Below are positions 60,797 through 64,000 of a stretch of DNA of 64,000 nucleotides, in pieces. The translations under genes and the position numbers were made by a program. Source of the DNA: an uncultured Clostridia bacterium (GTDB lineage Bacteria; Bacillota; Clostridia; Oscillospirales; Ruminococcaceae); NCBI GenBank assembly GCA_947363605.1, contig CANAQK010000002.1, forward strand, positions 1 through 64,000. Reading direction: 5' to 3'. The number at the start of each line of letters is the position of its first letter. Within the stretch, counting starts at the first letter, position 1. The notes beneath the pieces are model-generated. The model was not told where the DNA came from. It saw only the letters and a program-made list of their open reading frames with translations, and ran no database searches.

Positions 60797-62155
60797 TTAC
60801 AGGGTCAGCTGCCCATTTTCACTGATGAGCAGGATCAGGATTTGTTCCTCTGCACCGGTAGCGGCGTTGACATATACCAGGATATCCTCCCCGTCGTCCG
60901 ACTTGCATTTGAATTCCCAGCAGAGCACCTCGCCCAGGCCGCCCGTCGGGATCAGGCAGAGCTGGCTTTTCTCTACGTTCAGCAGCTCGCTGACCGAGCC
61001 GCGCGCCTCCTCAGCGGTGAGCTTGGGGCTGACGATCTCCCGGTAGATATGGTTGGTCAAGAATCCGCGGGCGTCAAACCCGGTGATTTCCCCGTTATCC
61101 AGCGCAACGCTGACCTTGATCAGGTCCGGATAGACCAGCAGCTGGTCTTCCTTCTGGTCATAGGCAAAGTTGATGGTCATGATATTGCTGGAAACCTCGT
61201 AATAGGTGGAGCGGGTGGGGGCAACATCCAGCCGGTTCAGGAATTCCTGAGCTCGAGCCATCCCTTCTTCATGGGAAAGGGACGGCTCCCCGATTTCCCG
61301 GGATTTCAGCATATAGGACAGGAATCCGCCTTTTTTGGTGATCGAAACCTCGGCACCTTCCGCGGTGAATACATAAGAAGGCATCCGGGAATCTTCGTCG
61401 TTGCTGTCTGCCAGGCTGGCTTCTTCCAGCCCAGATACCTCAGCAGCCTTGGTCCGGGCGTCCGCACGGGAAATATTGGATTTCCCTTTGAGATGCTCCG
61501 GGTCCTTCTGCAAAATATGGTCGGAGAAGGGGCCGTCATAAATCAGGGTAGGGTAGGCGGTGAAGCCTTCTTCAAATTCGAGGAAGCCTTCGGCGATATT
61601 GGCGGGCTGAGGGCTGTCATCAAAATCATGGTTGATGTGATCCTCTACCTTCGACAGGCTGATGGAACCGGTGCGGAGCCCGTCGCTGACCGCCAGGACA
61701 TCGCCCAGCATGGTTTCACAGTATTGCTTGAGCTGGAGCAGGTTGTCCCGCTGTTCCGGGGTGATCTCCCGGCCCCGGGCAAACTCCTTGGAAAGGCTGA
61801 CGCAGTAATCGCCGACCTGGGAGAGGAGCTTGTTGGTATTTTGCAGCTCCAGGTATTCCACGGGGAGGCTGTCCAGCGAGTTTTTGGCGAAGCCGGCCTC
61901 CCGCCAGAGCTTGCTGGAAATACCGGTCAGCATTTCGGGGGTTTTGGCATACAGGGCTTTGGTCAGCCCGCTTTCGATGTTCTGCACGTGGGAGGTCAGG
62001 TCGTTGACGCTCTGCATATAACGGTATTCCAGCGCCTGCCGGGCTTGGGCGGCTTCGCGGCGGGAAACCCAGGTCAGCCCGGCGGCGGTCAGGGCGATCG
62101 CCGCGGCAAAGCTGACGGTACGGATCACCCCGCGCCGGGAAAGGGTCAGAGTCAT
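60797..62155 (-). CDS. ypeB: germination protein YpeB
   Basis: 452 residues from the ATG at 62155 (AAAGGAG about ten bases upstream), the usual YpeB length; a longer frame adds residues unlike the family. One N-terminal membrane anchor (TVSFAAAIALTAAGLTWVS), an alpha-helical region (ALEYRYMQSVNDLTSHVQNIE...), then PepSY domains (SRADARTKAAEVSGLE; LTAEEARGSVSELLNVEK). YpeB stabilises and localises the cortex-lytic enzyme SleB in spores; sleB, normally next to it, is not seen in the window. Expected to be made in the forespore. Confidence 0.92.
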   Translation of the reverse strand: MTLTLSRRGVIRTVSFAAAIALTAAGLTWVSRREAAQARQALEYRYMQSVNDLTSHVQNIESGLTKALYAKTPEMLTGISSKLWREAGFAKNSLDSLPVEYLELQNTNKLLSQVGDYCVSLSKEFARGREITPEQRDNLLQLKQYCETMLGDVLAVSDGLRTGSISLSKVEDHINHDFDDSPQPANIAEGFLEFEEGFTAYPTLIYDGPFSDHILQKDPEHLKGKSNISRADARTKAAEVSGLEEASLADSNDEDSRMPSYVFTAEGAEVSITKKGGFLSYMLKSREIGEPSLSHEEGMARAQEFLNRLDVAPTRSTYYEVSSNIMTINFAYDQKEDQLLVYPDLIKVSVALDNGEITGFDARGFLTNHIYREIVSPKLTAEEARGSVSELLNVEKSQLCLIPTGGLGEVLCWEFKCKSDDGEDILVYVNAATGAEEQILILLISENGQLTL

Positions 62156-62393
62156 AAGGGAAGCACTCCTTTGTATGGGATTTTCCGAAAGAGCCTGCGC
62201 CCTGCCTGGAAAAACTGCCGGAATCCGGAAGTTTTTTGGGTACAGACTGTATTCGCATTCTATTTTTTCCTGGATTGGAAAGAATATTCGCGTCAGGAGC
62301 TTCTTTTTCCTCAAAAAAATGTAGAATTTTTGATCAAGGTAGTGTATAATAAAAAAACATGAGTAGAGATTGAGGGAGAAAGGAGCGGATCTT

Positions 62394-63530
62394 TTGGAAA
62401 TTTATCTGGATAACAGCGCAACGACCCGGGTCTGCCGGGAAGCGGCTGCGGCCTGCTGCCAGGCCATGGAAACCGTTTTTGGGAATCCCTCCTCGTTACA
62501 TAAAAAAGGGTTTGCGGCGGAACAGCTGGCGGACCTGTCTAAAACACAGCTGGCGGCGGCGCTTTTCTGCGCGCCGGGGGAACTGCTGTTTACCTCCGGC
62601 GCGACCGAGGCGAATAACCTGGCGCTGATTGGCACGGCCGAAGCCCTGAAGCGGAGAGGGAAAACCATCCTGACGACGGCGGTGGAGCATCCTTCTGTGC
62701 TGGAGGCGGCGCAGGAGCTGGAACGCCGGGGATTCCGGCTGAAAATCCTTCCTCCTGCCGGGCCGGAGGGCTATACGCCGGAACAGTTCGCCCAAGCCGT
62801 GGACGAGGATACGATCCTCGTTTCCGCCATGATGGTCAATAATGAAACCGGCCTGATTCTGCCGGTGAAGCAGATTGCCCAGGCGGTTAAAGCGAAAAAT
62901 CCCCAGACGCTGGTTCATGCAGATGGGGTTCAGGCGTTTTTGAAGCTGCCGGTCCGGCTGAAATCCTCGGGGCTTGACCTGTTCAGCATCAGCGGGCACA
63001 AGGCTGCCGCGCCCAAGGGGATCGGTGCGCTTTGGATCCGCAAAGGGGTGCGGCTCCTGCCCCGGAGCTTCGGCGGCGGGCAGCAGGCGGGCCTGCGTTC
63101 CGGCACCGAGCCGGTACAGCTGTATGCGGCGTTCGGCGCGGCGGCAGAGGCGCAGCTTCCCCATTTGCAGGAGAATCTCCAGCATTACCGTGCGTTGAAG
63201 GAGGGGCTGCTGGAGCAGCTGGCCTCCATCCCAGAAGTTACCGTCCATTCCGGGGAGAACTGCGCCCCTCATATTGTCAGCTTGGCGGTGCGGGGGATCC
63301 GCTCCGAAATCCTGCTGCATTATCTCGAGCAGTTTGAGATTTATGTGTCCAGCGGGAGCGCCTGCTCTAAAGGGAAACCGAGCGGGGTACTGGAAGCGCT
63401 GGGCGTGGACCAGCGGACAGCGGACGAAACGGTCCGGGTCAGTTTCTGTGCAGACACGACAAAAGAGATGCTGGAGGAACTGGTTTTCCGGGTGAAAGAG
63501 GGAATTTCTTCGCTCGCGAAGCAAAGATAG
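62394..63530 (+). CDS. cysteine desulfurase (IscS/NifS family)
   Basis: 378 residues starting at TTG 62394 (MEIYLDNSATTRVC), eight bases after AAAGGAG. EVYLDNSATT-type start, the PLP lysine in SISGHKAAAPKGIGALW, and the catalytic Cys in SSGSACSKGKPSGVL are present. It takes sulfur from cysteine as a persulfide. The downstream gene is thiI, so this is the desulfurase dedicated to 4-thiouridine in tRNA (as with NifZ-ThiI in Bacillus), although it could also serve iron-sulfur assembly. The TAG stop is formed by ATAGTCAAAT, the end sequence of family B-like elements. Confidence 0.92.
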   Translation: MEIYLDNSATTRVCREAAAACCQAMETVFGNPSSLHKKGFAAEQLADLSKTQLAAALFCAPGELLFTSGATEANNLALIGTAEALKRRGKTILTTAVEHPSVLEAAQELERRGFRLKILPPAGPEGYTPEQFAQAVDEDTILVSAMMVNNETGLILPVKQIAQAVKAKNPQTLVHADGVQAFLKLPVRLKSSGLDLFSISGHKAAAPKGIGALWIRKGVRLLPRSFGGGQQAGLRSGTEPVQLYAAFGAAAEAQLPHLQENLQHYRALKEGLLEQLASIPEVTVHSGENCAPHIVSLAVRGIRSEILLHYLEQFEIYVSSGSACSKGKPSGVLEALGVDQRTADETVRVSFCADTTKEMLEELVFRVKEGISSLAKQR

Positions 63531-63692
63531 TCAAATCCTGTAGCTTTTTTGCGCTTAATCAGGTATGATATAGGCAGCGCAGTTGAAAAAATGCTTGCGC
63601 CTAGTGCTGCCTGTAAAGTTTAAAGCAGGGCCGTATAATCGGCTTCTGCGGCATTTCAAAAGGGACAGCTTGTCTCTTTTGAAATGCCGCAG
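63527..63692 (+). repeat. degenerate multi-hairpin region between the desulfurase gene and thiI
   Basis: Starts ATAGTCAAAT over the desulfurase stop codon, like the family B end. GGCAGC/GCTGCC (63573-63612) and a 17-base-pair stem CTGCGGCATTTCAAAAG (63646-63662) with complement at 63676-63692 follow. No clear right-hand terminal repeat. Confidence 0.55.
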
Positions 63693-63745
63693 TAAAGGAG
63701 AATGGGCTTTTCCTGCTGGAAAGCCGGAGGTAGGTCAATTTACAG

Positions 63746-64000
63746 ATGAATGAAGTGTTGTTGATAAAAAATGGAGAGATTGCGCTCAAGGGGCTGAACC
63801 GGGGAAGCTTTGAGGACGTCCTGATGAAGAATATCCGCTGGCGGCTGAAAAAGCTCGGGAAATTTGAGATCACGAAGGCGCAGTCGACGATCTGTGTCCG
63901 CCCGGTCGGGGAAGCCGATCTGGAAGAAGCGGTGGAGCAGGTCGGGAAGGTGTTCGGGATCGCGGCGTTTTCCCGGGCGCTGGTGACGGAAAAGGATCTG
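63746..64000 (+). CDS. thiI: tRNA 4-thiouridine synthase ThiI (5' part, runs off the window)
   Basis: The first 85 codons from ATG 63746. MNEVLLIKNGEIALKGLNRGSFEDVLMKNI is the N-terminal ferredoxin-like segment, and KFEITKAQSTICVRPVGEADLEEAVEQVGKVFGIAAFS enters the THUMP tRNA-binding domain. The full enzyme (about 390 residues) activates U8 of tRNA with ATP and transfers sulfur from the desulfurase encoded just upstream. GGAGG lies about 15 bases before the ATG, rather far. Confidence 0.93.
   Translation, partial: MNEVLLIKNGEIALKGLNRGSFEDVLMKNIRWRLKKLGKFEITKAQSTICVRPVGEADLEEAVEQVGKVFGIAAFSRALVTEKDL

Overview
The window is 64 kb of a chromosome from a low-G+C-phylum, endospore-forming anaerobe, most likely a member of Clostridia near Oscillospiraceae/Acutalibacteraceae. 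This is an inference: spoVG, ypeB and a PdaA-like deacetylase point to a spore former, pflB to fermentative metabolism, GGAGG ribosome-binding sites and TTGACA-N17-TATAAT promoters to Firmicutes, and the coding DNA is moderately GC-rich by eye. No rRNA, tRNA, CRISPR array, prophage or transposase gene was found.

Layout. 0.4-7.7 kb: an AEC permease, then an MFS / cytoplasmic GH9 / MFS sugar locus whose two paralogous transporters share a promoter-operator sequence, then a secreted serine hydrolase. 7.7-13 kb: pflB with a leader terminator, a dCMP deaminase, and rsmA-hemW. 13.5-25.8 kb: housekeeping genes: spoVG, murC, a leftward operon ddl-murI-DUF1934-argS-(degenerate homocysteine methyltransferase), then pth and mfd. 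26-30.2 kb: two paralogous, strongly expressed-looking secreted Ig-like proteins. 30.5-38.5 kb: a phosphotransferase next to a MITE, manA-glucokinase, glyA-esterase, an AT-rich orphan and rarA. 39-45.5 kb: a LacI-led operon with two Gfo/Idh/MocA oxidoreductases, three TIM-barrel isomerase/epimerases and a P-loop kinase, which looks like a keto-sugar or keto-glycoside pathway. 45.7-52.8 kb: SDR-patatin, then glycosyltransferase / ABC exporter / methyltransferase. 52.8-64 kb: PdaA-like lipoprotein, cimA with a binding-protein lipoprotein, ilvB-ilvN-ilvC (branched-chain amino acids, with cimA feeding isoleucine from pyruvate), ypeB, and a cysteine desulfurase-thiI pair for tRNA thiolation that runs off the end.

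The most unusual feature is non-coding. The intergenic regions are full of modular multi-hairpin elements (at least four families, about twelve copies). Each is a row of near-perfect inverted repeats with short loops, bounded by short terminal inverted repeats (TATAGTC or AATAC type). They sit exactly at, or within a few bases of, the stop codons of unrelated genes, several times supplying the stop codon itself, and mostly in one orientation relative to the gene. They carry no open reading frame and no T-tract.

Start codons were adjusted by ribosome-binding site and homologue alignment where the longest frame was implausible. All functional calls rest on motif recognition by reading; no database search was run.
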